From: Chitinophagaceae bacterium
GTDB taxonomy: Bacteria; Bacteroidota; Bacteroidia; Chitinophagales; Chitinophagaceae
Direction of reading: 5' to 3'
NCBI GenBank assembly: GCA_947380605.1
Contig: CANCRO010000005.1
Span: 1-53,112, forward strand
DNA: 53,112 nucleotides
Positions 1 to 9,584 of this stretch are shown one piece after another. The notes under the pieces were generated by a model. That model did not search any database. It saw nothing but the letters and a program-made list of their open reading frames with translations, and had not been told where the DNA came from. The position numbers were made by a program, and so were the translations under genes. Numbering within the stretch: the stretch's first letter is position 1; each line of letters opens with the position of its first letter.

Positions 1-2
1 AT

Positions 3-326
3 AAAAACAAAATTATTGCTGAAATATTTTTCAATAGTAAAGGGAAAGAAGAAAAAAGAAATAGTTTTAAATATGACTTAAAAGGTAGGCTTATTGAAGA
101 AAAAACTTGGCGCACTTGTTATTATAATTATGATTCATTAGGAAATTTAGTAGAAGAAGTTCAAATCGTTTTTAATAAGAATCAGAATATTATATATAAA
201 TATTTGACAAAATACGAATTCGATTCTTACGGAAATTGGATTAAAAAAATCAATTCTGACACAAAAGCGTCTGATATAATTCCTGAAAATTATACAATAA
301 CTGAGCGATTAATAACTTATAAATAA
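3..326 (+). CDS. YD-repeat-like protein, C-terminal fragment (cut by window edge)
   Basis: The frame is open from the left edge to a TAA at 324-326 and gives about 107 residues with no start in the window. The translation has three spaced motifs of YD/RHS type: YDLKGRL, YDSLGNL and FDSYGNW. These are typical of Bacteroidota secreted YD-repeat proteins. Only the C-terminal end is visible, so total length, signal peptide and any toxin-like tip cannot be judged. A hairpin terminator follows directly. The YD-like assignment is fairly safe and the role is unknown. Confidence 0.6.
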   Translation, partial: KNKIIAEIFFNSKGKEEKRNSFKYDLKGRLIEEKTWRTCYYNYDSLGNLVEEVQIVFNKNQNIIYKYLTKYEFDSYGNWIKKINSDTKASDIIPENYTITERLITYK

Positions 327-345
327 TAATAATTTACTTTTAAAT

Positions 346-376
346 AGTCCACCCTCTAATTTTTGAGAGTGGACTT
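346..376. terminator. Hairpin terminator between converging genes
   Basis: Eleven-base arms at 346-356 and 365-375 pair with one G-U-type mismatch around an 8-nt T-rich loop. The right flank is T-rich. It sits between the YD-repeat fragment (plus) and the DUF3871 gene (minus), so it may serve both. Confidence 0.6.
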
Positions 377-379
377 ATT

Positions 380-1363
380 TTAATTCAAATACCAGCTTTT
401 GCTGCTTCCTTCCAAATTTTCTCTTACCTGCTCAATAAATTCAAATGCATTTACACTTCTGTCTAGGAAGCTATCAATGTAACTGCTCTTATTAGTTCCA
501 GTGAACAGATTGTAGAGTTTCCAGAGGTTGATATTGCCTTTTACATCCCTACAGAAACTGTTGTCTTTGTAAAAATCCTTCACCACCATATTCATTTGCT
601 GATCTCCAAATAATATTGGGCTAATGTTTTCCTTAACAGCATTTGGTAGGTGGTTGTACATTCTGCACCTTCCAACTAAGTGAGCAAACTGCTGCTCTGT
701 AATGCTATACTCCACCAATCTACTTAAGCTGTTTAAATGTTGGTGATGATTGTAGCTCTCTAATAGCATGTGAATGGCAGATTTAAGCTGTCCTATATTT
801 TTCACTTTTACATCATCCATATATCCATCTGTCCAAACGCATAAATTGGTGCAGACGGTATTTTTAAACCCAATGAATATTTTGAACTTCTGGTCATTTG
901 CAGATCTGCTGTACAAACTATCCATATTGTAAGCTTTTACACCACCAATGGTTAAGGACAGTACATTTCCATCAACAATAGATTGAATAGAAGGTATTTC
1001 AATGATGAAAGCCATTCGTTCATAATAAAGTGTCTTTTCCCATTCCATTAGCTGGTCTATTGGCTTATTTTTAGCCTCTGGAACTCTTCCCTTGATTGCA
1101 TGGCTCACTCTTATATCAGGCTTTAAAATGCGTTCTCCATGAAATAAATCAGCTGCTATGGAAGAAGTGGATTCTATAAAATCTGCATGACTAATTAGCG
1201 GTTCATTATTTGCAAAAACAGGAATGATATGTTCATGTTTTATTTCTTCCAGAGAACCAACAATTGTGTTTGCTTCTATGAATGAACGTTTAGTATTTTC
1301 TGTGTGCTCTGGTTCAACATGAATTCTATGAACCATCTGCGGTAATAGATTAATGTGTTCCAT
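380..1363 (-). CDS. DUF3871 family protein
   Basis: The 327-residue protein is recognised as DUF3871, a Bacteroidota family of unknown function usually found on plasmids and integrated elements beside an AAA ATPase. It is cytosolic, with no signal peptide or membrane segment. The central part (about residues 115-200) is best preserved, including a run of aromatic and Cys residues around VCTNLCVWTDG. Its ATG lies 14 bases inside the end of the upstream ATPase gene, so the two are translationally coupled. A role in replication or maintenance of the element is inferred from context only. Confidence 0.75.
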   Translation of the reverse strand: MEHINLLPQMVHRIHVEPEHTENTKRSFIEANTIVGSLEEIKHEHIIPVFANNEPLISHADFIESTSSIAADLFHGERILKPDIRVSHAIKGRVPEAKNKPIDQLMEWEKTLYYERMAFIIEIPSIQSIVDGNVLSLTIGGVKAYNMDSLYSRSANDQKFKIFIGFKNTVCTNLCVWTDGYMDDVKVKNIGQLKSAIHMLLESYNHHQHLNSLSRLVEYSITEQQFAHLVGRCRMYNHLPNAVKENISPILFGDQQMNMVVKDFYKDNSFCRDVKGNINLWKLYNLFTGTNKSSYIDSFLDRSVNAFEFIEQVRENLEGSSKSWYLN

Positions 1364-2204
1364 TTTGAATGATTTTTTGAGGTGAATCTTGGCTAATAAT
1401 TAGTGTCCTTTTTTGCTGTTCAAATTCGGGCTTTAAAGCCTCTTTAAACTGAGGATATTGATGGTATAAGGCAATTAGCTCCTGTATAGTTTTACAGCTG
1501 TTAATACGCCTAGAAACAGCCTCTGTTGTAATCTCTGTTCCACTGTTACACCAGTCTTGAATAAGCTTGCCTGTTTCCACCTTTAGCTTCTGTTCAGGCT
1601 TACCAAAAAACAGTCCTGTACGGTCTTTAGAAGCTGTTGCATGGTTCTTCATATCAAGGTCAAACACCAATGTAAATTCGTATTCTAGTCCATCTCTTTG
1701 TACAGATTTTAGTCCCACCTTTTCAGGAACCATTTTGCCGTTCTTTTCACTCAATACATAATCCTGTTTTGTTCTAACGGTGCTGATTACATGAAAAGGG
1801 GATTGTAAGATTTTTTGTACAAAATCATTGTGCCGAGGTGTGATTTTTCCCCAGTTGGTGAAGCTGTTTCCTTGTAATGATGAATGATATTCTAAAAGAT
1901 TTTCCCACTCGTGACTCAAACTATCTATTATCACCACTTCCATACCTGCTCTTTCACATACTTCCAAAGCCTGTATGTACTTCTCTGGAGTGAAGGGAGC
2001 TGTTAAGTTGATGACATTATATTCCCCTAAATGAGCATATAATTCAGCACTATGATTTTCAGTATCTACGACAGCTATTTTGTTCCATGTATAACACAAA
2101 CCATATGCTAATAATAATGCTGAATAAGTTTTACCACTTCCACTGGGTCCTTGTAAACCCATTTTGATTTTTGCTCTTTTACGTTGAGCTGTTTGTATGT
2201 TCAT
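1350..2204 (-). CDS. AAA-family ATPase (AAA_24 type) of a mobile element
   Basis: This is a cytosolic P-loop ATPase of about 284 residues. The Walker A motif GPSGSGKT is near residue 18, a Walker B-like stretch VVIIDSLSHEWEN lies near residue 85, and STVRTKQDYV follows. This resembles the RecA-like AAA_24 ATPases of phages and integrative elements, which act in DNA recombination or replication. An upstream ATG at 2360 would add a 52-residue AT-rich hydrophobic tail outside the family. I chose ATG 2204 because MNIQTAQRKRAKIKMGLQG leads straight into the P-loop. The gene overlaps the DUF3871 start and forms a two-gene unit with it. Confidence 0.75.
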   Translation of the reverse strand: MNIQTAQRKRAKIKMGLQGPSGSGKTYSALLLAYGLCYTWNKIAVVDTENHSAELYAHLGEYNVINLTAPFTPEKYIQALEVCERAGMEVVIIDSLSHEWENLLEYHSSLQGNSFTNWGKITPRHNDFVQKILQSPFHVISTVRTKQDYVLSEKNGKMVPEKVGLKSVQRDGLEYEFTLVFDLDMKNHATASKDRTGLFFGKPEQKLKVETGKLIQDWCNSGTEITTEAVSRRINSCKTIQELIALYHQYPQFKEALKPEFEQQKRTLIISQDSPQKIIQNGTH

Positions 2205-2316
2205 ATAATTTATTTTTAAAAAAATGAAATAAAGCATTCGTTTTAACTTACTATTTAGTAAAGTGTTATTCGTTTTAGTTACCTTTATCTGCACCAACAA
2301 GCTGAAGCATAGTAAA

Positions 2317-2862
2317 ATGAAAAAAATAATCTTAATATTATTTTGCTTTATAAGTATCAATTTATTTAGTCAAGATTTTTCCGCTAAGGAACAGAGAAGA
2401 TTAAATGCAGTATTAAAAAGGTCAACTTCTACTATACGAGGATTTGACAAGACAGCTCTTATTAGTATCGAAAAAACTTCATACCCTGAAATGGAAGCCG
2501 ACATTGAGAATGCACTTTTTACTGCTGGATTTAAAGTTGTTTCGAATAGAGTAGCAAAGGAAGCTGTTACTATAAGTAATCCTCTAAATCCTAAAAATGA
2601 TACAATTGAAATAGCTAAAACAACTACTTTTAAATCAGTGTATGTAATTACTGTAAATGGCTCTTTTTATCAGGGCGCACTTATTGGCAGATGTCAAGAA
2701 GCACTATTATCATTTACTGCTAGAATTGTTGACTTAGCTAATGATGGCGGTTTGGTTGGCACTTTTAAATATACAGGAAACGCATTAACATTTGTAGCTT
2801 GTGTAGAAGATGTAGCAAATGCTTTAGTTTTCAGACTAAAAAGCCCTGAAAATAATAATTAA
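2317..2862 (+). CDS. Secreted or periplasmic protein of unknown function
   Basis: The 181-residue protein starts with a clear signal peptide (MKKIILILFCFISINLFSQ), which fixes the start at 2317 rather than the in-frame ATG at 2263. The mature part is mixed alpha/beta without a motif I recognise; it includes a TTTFKSVYVITVNGSFY strand region and two late Cys residues. It runs opposite to the ATPase/DUF3871 pair and converges on the OB-like gene, ending at a shared hairpin. It may be cargo of the element. Function unknown. Confidence 0.6.
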   Translation: MKKIILILFCFISINLFSQDFSAKEQRRLNAVLKRSTSTIRGFDKTALISIEKTSYPEMEADIENALFTAGFKVVSNRVAKEAVTISNPLNPKNDTIEIAKTTTFKSVYVITVNGSFYQGALIGRCQEALLSFTARIVDLANDGGLVGTFKYTGNALTFVACVEDVANALVFRLKSPENNN

Positions 2863-2868
2863 AAAAAA

Positions 2869-2897
2869 AGGGCTGATGGAAAAATCCACCAAGCCCT
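2869..2897. terminator. Bidirectional terminator hairpin
   Basis: AGGGCT (2869-2874) pairs with AGCCCT (2892-2897), with an inner TGG/CCA pairing. An A-run precedes it and T-rich sequence follows, so it can end both the plus-strand secreted gene and transcription arriving from the minus side. Confidence 0.65.
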
Positions 2898-3005
2898 CTT
2901 ATTCACAAACCTGCAGAGCTGTAAAAGACGTAGAAATAAATAGCGTTTGTTTGTGTGTCCTATTATTGTCTCTAGCTGTTACAGAAGCATGTTGTAAATT
3001 TTGTT

Positions 3006-3353
3006 TTAAGCCATTTCTAGCTCACTAACTTGTGTTTGTCCAATTAGTTCCATTGAACCTTCAGGCTGATAGGAATAACTGTGTTGCAACTGGATGATTT
3101 CCCCAGTAGTTTTGTTGAGATAATTGTAAGGATCTACCGTCACCCTAACAATGTTACCTGGCATTTGAGTACCAATTAAAGACTTAGCCACCAATTCGTT
3201 AAATGTTGATGGAATAGAGGTCTTCTTTACAGTTGCGTAAAACCGACCTGTGTTACCAGATTGAACCAATTCTAATCCTCCTGAGATTTCAAGAGCAATA
3301 AATGTTGATCCATCCTTTTTTGTTCTTTCAATAAATCCTGTTACTTGTACCAT
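3006..3353 (-). CDS. Small beta-rich (OB-like) element protein, unknown function
   Basis: The 115-residue cytosolic protein has alternating beta-prone segments: VQVTGFIERTKKDGSTFIALEIS, then GRFYATVKKTSIPS, then GNIVRVTVDPYNY. The pattern suggests an OB-like or single-strand-binding-like fold, but that is inference from the strand pattern and no family motif is visible. In Bacteroidota elements, small proteins of this kind are often neighbours of DUF3871 and the AAA ATPase. Its upstream region is the G-rich non-coding stretch described separately. Confidence 0.55.
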   Translation of the reverse strand: MVQVTGFIERTKKDGSTFIALEISGGLELVQSGNTGRFYATVKKTSIPSTFNELVAKSLIGTQMPGNIVRVTVDPYNYLNKTTGEIIQLQHSYSYQPEGSMELIGQTQVSELEMA

Positions 3354-4117
3354 AATTTTAATTTTTGAATTGTGAATAAATGAAAATGAGCTTTCTTACA
3401 CTCGGACCTAGGAGGGTGCTTCGGTGGCTCAAGTTCTGGGAGGGGTTTCAGGGGGGAGTAACCCTTTCACTCATATACACAAAAAAATTCCAGGTATACA
3501 GAAATAATTGAAATGGTTATTTATATGGAGGAATATGGGGGGTACTAACCAATTCAATTATTGAATGGGGGATGGTTAAAAAAGTGGCTAGGGGTAGAAA
3601 ATTTTAAAGAAAGCTATATATATTATATTGTTAAATTAATTTCAAAACTAGAAATGTGAGATGATTTGGGCAAGAGGGTGTGTACACATCTCTCCTCCCA
3701 ATACAAGATCTGCCAACATGCAAATCTGCCATGTACTTAATTTGAGAATTATTTTAGGTAATAACGTAGTTGATTGTAAAGTGGAATAACTTATTTAAGG
3801 GTACAGGACATTAGCAGTATGTTTCCGATTTATAGCTGTGTTTTCCAAAAATGTATGCAAAATGTAGTTATAAATAAAAAAATATTTTTGCTTGGATTAA
3901 AGAAGTCCTAATTATTATAATTATTGAGAGATGGGTTATTTTGGTATATCAAAGTACCTCTGAAATAAAAATATTGTAGAGCAATTGATTTTATTTAAAT
4001 TCGTTTAAGGGTATTAATTTTATTGAGTTTTAAGTTTAAATGTTTTGACTATGTTTGACCAAAAAGAAAAAAGCCGCTATAAACTGTTGGTTTACAACGA
4101 CTTCTTGTCTTTTCTAG
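3354..4117. other. 764-nt non-coding stretch at the element/tRNA junction
   Basis: No convincing ORF is seen. About 3400-3475 is unusually G-rich on the plus strand for this genome (GGAGGGTGC, GGGAGGGG and CAGGGGGGAG runs) and lies in the leader of the minus-strand 115-aa gene. A perfect 7+1+7 palindrome, ATTCAAT-T-ATTGAAT, is at 3552-3566. The rest is AT-rich. An origin, oriT, leader RNA or att region are all possible and none is demonstrated. Confidence 0.5.
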
Positions 4118-4191
<74 letters not shown>

Positions 4192-4259
4192 TACATATTT
4201 TTGCAAATATAGCCATTTGCGCTATTGTGCACAAAGCAATTTTGAAAAAACCAACTAAT

Positions 4260-6260
4260 TTATCCCATTTTTTCTTCCAACTCCATCACTTTTTCAAATA
4301 CAATTTCATACTCCTTATTCAGTATTGCCAACTCCTCAATTACCTTTTTATAGGCCAATTCAGTTTGGTGAAACTTTTCCTTATTGGTATAACTATCAGG
4401 CGATGCCATCGACTGCTCTAATTCAACTTTACTATTGTTAAGCTGAGCTAGTTTTTCCTCGATTTGTTGAAAACGATTTTTATTTTTTTGATACTCCTTT
4501 TTAACTTCTTTATCTACCGGCCCCTTAGGATGATTAACTTCCAAATTCCCTGGAACGGCTGGTTCATTTTTTAAAGCTGGCTCCTTTTCAGTTTTGGCAG
4601 GTGCATTTTTCACTACCGTTTCTGTACCCTTACCAGTAGATTCAGCATTTTTAGCTGCAGCTACCCTTCTTTCTTTCCAATCTTCCCATTCCGCATAAGT
4701 ACCTTTAAATTCTATGATTTTATGGTCTTCTATCTCCCAAATTTTATTGGCAATCTTGCTTACAAAATGCCTATCATGACTCACAAATACTATACTTCCT
4801 TCATAATTATTTAAAGCGCCTATCAATAGATCAACCGAATGAATATCCAAGTGATTCGTAGGTTCATCGAGCATTAAAAAATTAGCTTTACTCACAATCG
4901 TTTTTGCCAGCGCAACCCTTGCCTTTTCTCCTCCACTTAATACCTTTATTTTTTTATCAACATCATCACCGCTAAATAAAAAGCAGCCCAACAAACTTCT
5001 TAATTCTAAATCAGTTTTACCACTTCTACTTTCCCTCATTTCGTCCAACACATTATTATTAAGATTTAAAGCTTCTAATTGATGTTGAGCATAAAATGAT
5101 TCATCTACATTATGACCCCAAATTCTTTCTCCCGTAAACTCTTCGCTACCCACAATCACTCTTAAGAGAGTAGACTTTCCTTTTCCGTTAGCCCCAATCA
5201 GTGCTATCTTGTCACCACGATCTATCTCTGCTCCGGTATCTTTCATGATTACCAGTTCTCCAAAACTTTTAGTAACATTTTTTAAAGTACACAAAACCCT
5301 ACCCGGCTGTTTTTCAACAGAAAAATTAATACGCATATTAGGACGTTCAATCTCTACATTTTCTATACGTTCCAATTTCTCTAAGCGCTTAACAATACTT
5401 TGCGCAGCCGCCGCTTTACTCGCTTTAGCTTTAAATCTTTCGACAAATTTTTCATTTTGACGAATATAATCTTGTTGATTTTCGTATGCCTTTTGTTGAA
5501 TATCTACACGTAGCGCCTTTTCAGTTTCGTAGTAGGAGTAATTACCTGTGTAAAAATGTAATTTTTGCTGATATAATTCAACTACTTTATTAACCATTCG
5601 GTCTAAAAAATAACGATCATGACTTACCATTACTACAGCCCCTTGGTAATTTTTTAGATACTTTTCTAACCATTCAATACTCGGTAAATCCAAGTGATTG
5701 GTAGGTTCATCCAGCAGTAATACATCTGGATGCATTAAAATCATCTTTGCTAACAAAACGCGCATCCTCCATCCTCCACTAAAGTTCTTATAGGGTTTAT
5801 GTAAACTTTCATTACTAAAACCCAAACCTTGTAATATTTCTTCCGTTTTATGATGAATATCGTAACCGCCCAAAATCTCTAGTTCATGTAATTTTTCCGA
5901 ATAATCATGGGCTAGGGTTTCATCACCCGTTTTTTCCAATTCAAGTCCAATGGCTTCTATTTCCTTTTCAAGCTCCTTCACCCTTTCAAAAGCGCCTAAA
6001 GCAACTTCTAAAATGGAATCTTCAGTATCAAAACTCAATAGATCTTGATGTAAAAAACCAATCGTAGTCTCTCTGCCTTGTTCTACAGTTCCTTTACTAG
6101 GTAAATACTGCCTAGTAAGTACTTTTAAAAGAGTAGATTTTCCGGTTCCATTATAACCAATTAATGCAATACGCTCATTAGGTTGTATATGCCAGGTAGC
6201 ATCTTCCACAATAGTTCGAGCCCCAAATTCAAAAGTCACATTCTGTAATCCTAAAAGCAT
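4260..6260 (-). CDS. ABC-F family ATP-binding protein
   Basis: This is a soluble duplicated ABC ATPase of 666 residues without membrane segments, as in translation-associated ABC-F factors (Uup/YheS/EttA group). Domain 1 has Walker A GYNGTGKST near residue 35, the signature FSGGWRMRVLLAK, and Walker B with LLLDEPTNHLD. A charged linker follows. Domain 2 has GANGKGKST, LSGGEKARVALAK and LMLDEPTNHLD. The C-terminal 100 residues form a Lys/Glu-rich coiled coil like the Uup C-terminal domain. ABC-F proteins bind the ribosomal E site and rescue stalled ribosomes. Which subfamily this is, and whether it affects antibiotic tolerance, cannot be read from sequence alone. Confidence 0.9.
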   Translation of the reverse strand: MLLGLQNVTFEFGARTIVEDATWHIQPNERIALIGYNGTGKSTLLKVLTRQYLPSKGTVEQGRETTIGFLHQDLLSFDTEDSILEVALGAFERVKELEKEIEAIGLELEKTGDETLAHDYSEKLHELEILGGYDIHHKTEEILQGLGFSNESLHKPYKNFSGGWRMRVLLAKMILMHPDVLLLDEPTNHLDLPSIEWLEKYLKNYQGAVVMVSHDRYFLDRMVNKVVELYQQKLHFYTGNYSYYETEKALRVDIQQKAYENQQDYIRQNEKFVERFKAKASKAAAAQSIVKRLEKLERIENVEIERPNMRINFSVEKQPGRVLCTLKNVTKSFGELVIMKDTGAEIDRGDKIALIGANGKGKSTLLRVIVGSEEFTGERIWGHNVDESFYAQHQLEALNLNNNVLDEMRESRSGKTDLELRSLLGCFLFSGDDVDKKIKVLSGGEKARVALAKTIVSKANFLMLDEPTNHLDIHSVDLLIGALNNYEGSIVFVSHDRHFVSKIANKIWEIEDHKIIEFKGTYAEWEDWKERRVAAAKNAESTGKGTETVVKNAPAKTEKEPALKNEPAVPGNLEVNHPKGPVDKEVKKEYQKNKNRFQQIEEKLAQLNNSKVELEQSMASPDSYTNKEKFHQTELAYKKVIEELAILNKEYEIVFEKVMELEEKMG

Positions 6261-6300
6261 GTTGGTGTTATTTACTAAAACTAAAAACTGATAATTTTTG

Positions 6301-6308
6301 CAAAAGTA
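6301..6308 (-). promoter_or_regulatory. -7 promoter element of the ABC-F gene
   Basis: On the minus strand this reads TACTTTTG, a full match to the Bacteroidota TAnnTTTG element. It lies about 40 nt upstream of the ABC-F start codon. No strong -33 TTTG is seen at the expected distance. Confidence 0.5.
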
Positions 6309-6436
6309 AGTTATTTAACCCTATCAATTGAATGAAAAGCGCTTAGTATGGCATTTCAAGAAGTTAATCGTATAGCCCAAAATAGATTAAACAGTCGTCA
6401 ATTATTTAACCCAATCAATAAATTAACAATAAACAA

Positions 6437-6468
6437 TTTATAGGATTGCTTGTTAATAGGTAACTTTG
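6437..6468 (+). promoter_or_regulatory. Bacteroidota sigma-ABfr-type promoter of the DUF3347 gene
   Basis: TAACTTTG at 6461-6468 matches TAnnTTTG fully. TTTA at 6437-6440 stands 20 nt upstream as a weak -33 TTTG. The start codon follows 15 nt after the -7 element, so the leader would be very short. Confidence 0.55.
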
Positions 6469-6483
6469 GCAAAACTTATTTGA

Positions 6484-7095
6484 ATGAAAAAATTATTGTT
6501 TTTACTCCTCCTTTTACTCGCAGCTTTTGGCACTTATTGGATATTTACAAAAGGTAAAAAAGTAGGCCAAGACATGGCGAAATCGGACGCTTTGGTAACG
6601 AGTAGTCATTCAGCCGCTTTTAATAGTGGTATTGACAGTTTATTAAATGCTTACTTTTTATTAAAAGAAGCATTGGTGAATACTGATAGTATTTCTGCAA
6701 AATTGGCTTGCAAAACACTAGTCATTTTAGCAGATAGTAATCGATTGGCAGAACTCAAGAAAGATAGTTCAGGTATCTATATTTCTGCTATTCAGCAATT
6801 GAGTGATGTTAAAGCCAATGCAGAAAGTTTGCTAAGCCAATCTGATATTACTGAAATAAGGCAAGACTTTAGAATGATTGGAGAGAGTATTTATCCCTTA
6901 CTAAAAACCATTCATTATGAGGGAAAGACTTTATATTGGCAAAATTGTCCAATGGCTTTTGGAGAGGATAAAGGGGCTAATTGGATCAGTAATACCGAAG
7001 AAATTATAAACCCCTATTTAGGGAAGAATCATCCAGAATTTAAAAGCGGTATGCTGCATTGTGGAGAAGTAAAGGATAGTATAAAAGCTAAATAA
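6484..7095 (+). CDS. DUF3347-like periplasmic protein
   Basis: The 203-residue protein has an N-terminal hydrophobic segment (signal anchor or signal peptide, residues 3-20). The domain that follows (about 45-195) resembles DUF3347: FLLKEALVNTDSISA in the first half and LYWQNCPMAFGEDKGANWIS, INPYLG and a final MLHCGEV in the second. DUF3347 is found in Bacteroidota periplasmic proteins, often linked to copper or heavy-metal efflux. The conserved NCPMA and HCG residues could contact metal, but that is inference. It lies 58 nt upstream of a TonB receptor and may share its transcript. Confidence 0.75.
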   Translation: MKKLLFLLLLLLAAFGTYWIFTKGKKVGQDMAKSDALVTSSHSAAFNSGIDSLLNAYFLLKEALVNTDSISAKLACKTLVILADSNRLAELKKDSSGIYISAIQQLSDVKANAESLLSQSDITEIRQDFRMIGESIYPLLKTIHYEGKTLYWQNCPMAFGEDKGANWISNTEEIINPYLGKNHPEFKSGMLHCGEVKDSIKAK

Positions 7096-7153
7096 TTAAA
7101 CGCTTTCCAATTCGTTTCATAAAACAAGTACCCTTAGACCAGAAATATTTATA

Positions 7154-9511
7154 ATGACTAAAAAAATTCTTTTTACTCTTTTTATTTTTTTACCCTGTCT
7201 GTTGATAGCGCAGAAAAAATATACTATTAGTGGTTATATTAAAGATGCTAGAAATGGGGAGACACTTATTGGAGCTACCATTGCTTTAAAAGATAATGTA
7301 AAAGGAATAAGCAGTAATCAATTTGGATTTTTTTCTCTTACCCTCACAGAAGGTAAATATGATTTAGTAGGTTCTTATGTTGGCTTTCAACCTCTTTTAA
7401 TTTCAATAAAATTAGATTCGGATCAAAATGTCAATTTTGATTTACTACCAAGAGAAGCACTCACAGAAGTAATTTTAAGTTCTAAAAAAAGAGATGCCAA
7501 TGTAAAAAATGCACAGATGGGTAAATTTGTATTACCCATTGAGCAGATTAAAGCTATCCCTGCATTTTTAGGCGAAGCTGATTTACTAAAAACGATTCAA
7601 CTACTTCCTGGAGTTAGAAATGCAGGAGAAGGAAGTGCGGGGATTTATGTTAGAGGTGGAGGTCCAGATCAAAACTTAATCATGCTGGATGATGCTATTG
7701 TATATAATACAGGGCATTTATTTGGTTTCTTTTCGATTTTTAATTCAGATGCAATTAAAAATGTTTCATTAATTAAGGGCGGTATGCCACCTCAATATGG
7801 TGGTCGCTTATCTAGTGTCCTAGATGTTGCAATGAAAGAAGGTAACGATAAAAAACTTCAGGTAGATGGTGGTATTGGCCTGATCGCCTCTAGGGTGTCC
7901 ATTCAAGGTCCTATTAAAAAAAATAAATCCTCTTTTATTATTTCTGCAAGAAGGACTTATATAGACGCTTTGACAAAACCTTTGGTAAGTAAAAACAGTC
8001 AGTTTGGTGGATCTGGATATTATTTCTATGACCTAAATGCAAAAATGAACTATCGCTTTTCTGAAAAAGACAGGTTATATATCAGCGGATATGTAGGAAG
8101 GGATGTATTTAATTTTGTAAATGGACAAAAGAGTTTACAAGTAAATATACCTTGGGGAAATGCCACTGGAACCATTCGATGGAATCATGTTTATAACAAA
8201 AGATTATTCGGAAATACAACGGCTATTTTTAATAACTATAATTTCACTTTTCAAGCATTACAAAATAATTTAAATGTAAAACTCGCTTCTGGTATTCGTG
8301 ATTTTAGTTTAAAACAAGATTTTGATCTTTACCCTTTCACTGGACACAAAGTTAAATTTGGCGGATTGTACACTTTCCACCGATTTACGCCGAGTGTAGT
8401 AAGCGGAGGGCAAGATTCCATTAGTTTTAAACCGCTGAATGCTCAATCAAAATATGCACATGAAGCGGCTCTTTACATACAAGATGATTGGGAGGTGAGT
8501 GATAAAGTGAAAATCAACTTTGGCCTTCGCTATAGTGGCTTCGAACAAATTGGACCTTATAAAATATATCAAGCAGATAAGGATGGAAACAGAACGGATA
8601 GCACGGTATATACCAATGGCCAGTCGGTAAGAAAATATGGAGGTATTGAACCAAGATTTACATTGCGCTATGCGATCAACGATGAAACTTCCATTAAAGC
8701 GTCGATCACTAAAAACTTTCAATTCATTCATTTAGTAAGTAATTCTGGTACTACCCTGCCTACCGATTTATGGGTGCCTAGTACCTATAAAGTAAAACCA
8801 CAAATAAGCTGGCAATATTCAGCGGGTTTATTTAAAAACTTTAGAGATAATATGTATGAAACCTCTGTAGAGTTGTATTATAAAAACATGCAGAATCAAA
8901 TAGAATATCAAGAAGGTTATACTCCTAATACGCTTCAAGACACTGAAAACTTTTTTACTTTTGGTAGAGGCTGGAGTTATGGATCAGAATTTTTTATTAA
9001 TAAAACAAAGGGGAGATTAACCGGTTGGATTGGTTATACTTTGAGTTGGACTTGGAGACAGTTCGCTCAACTAAATGGTGGAGAAAAATTTCCTTCCAAA
9101 TATGATCGAAGAAATGACATCAGTGTAGTTGGAATTTACGAGCTCAATAAACGTTGGAAATTATCTAGCACTTTTGTGTTTGGGACTGGTAATGCGGCTA
9201 CGCTTCCCCAAAGATTTTACTTAGTAAATGGAGTACTAACGCAAGAATATAGTCGAATCAATGAATACAGACTTCCCTCCTACCATCGTATAGATTTTGC
9301 GGCCATCTATAACCCAAAAAAAAATGAACACCGTAAGAAATTTAAGACAGAATGGATATTTAGTATCTACAATTTATATAGTAGAAAAAATCCCTACTTT
9401 ATTTATTTTGACCAAACCGGTAGTCCTTATGATGGAAGTTTACAAGTTCAAGGAAAGCAGGTAAGCTTATTTCCAATTATTCCATCAGCTACTTGGAATT
9501 TTAAATTCTAA
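7154..9511 (+). CDS. TonB-dependent outer-membrane receptor with carboxypeptidase-like N-terminal domain
   Basis: This 785-residue outer-membrane protein has a signal peptide (1-20). A carboxypeptidase-regulatory-like beta sandwich (about 22-105) begins KYTISGYIKDARNGETLIGAT. The plug domain (about 115-235) contains GIYVRGGGPDQNLIMLDD and SVSLIKGG-type segments. A long beta-barrel ends in an aromatic residue (WNFKF). It takes up a ligand driven by TonB/ExbBD. There is no SusD partner, so it is a stand-alone receptor and not a polysaccharide-utilisation pair. The DUF3347 gene upstream suggests a metal or metal-chelate ligand; this is inference. Confidence 0.88.
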   Translation: MTKKILFTLFIFLPCLLIAQKKYTISGYIKDARNGETLIGATIALKDNVKGISSNQFGFFSLTLTEGKYDLVGSYVGFQPLLISIKLDSDQNVNFDLLPREALTEVILSSKKRDANVKNAQMGKFVLPIEQIKAIPAFLGEADLLKTIQLLPGVRNAGEGSAGIYVRGGGPDQNLIMLDDAIVYNTGHLFGFFSIFNSDAIKNVSLIKGGMPPQYGGRLSSVLDVAMKEGNDKKLQVDGGIGLIASRVSIQGPIKKNKSSFIISARRTYIDALTKPLVSKNSQFGGSGYYFYDLNAKMNYRFSEKDRLYISGYVGRDVFNFVNGQKSLQVNIPWGNATGTIRWNHVYNKRLFGNTTAIFNNYNFTFQALQNNLNVKLASGIRDFSLKQDFDLYPFTGHKVKFGGLYTFHRFTPSVVSGGQDSISFKPLNAQSKYAHEAALYIQDDWEVSDKVKINFGLRYSGFEQIGPYKIYQADKDGNRTDSTVYTNGQSVRKYGGIEPRFTLRYAINDETSIKASITKNFQFIHLVSNSGTTLPTDLWVPSTYKVKPQISWQYSAGLFKNFRDNMYETSVELYYKNMQNQIEYQEGYTPNTLQDTENFFTFGRGWSYGSEFFINKTKGRLTGWIGYTLSWTWRQFAQLNGGEKFPSKYDRRNDISVVGIYELNKRWKLSSTFVFGTGNAATLPQRFYLVNGVLTQEYSRINEYRLPSYHRIDFAAIYNPKKNEHRKKFKTEWIFSIYNLYSRKNPYFIYFDQTGSPYDGSLQVQGKQVSLFPIIPSATWNFKF

Positions 9512-9584
9512 TTCGAAGAAAAAATTTCTAGTCAATCATCAAACTTGAAAAAGAAAATCTTTGAGTAATTTATTTTGTAATCAA

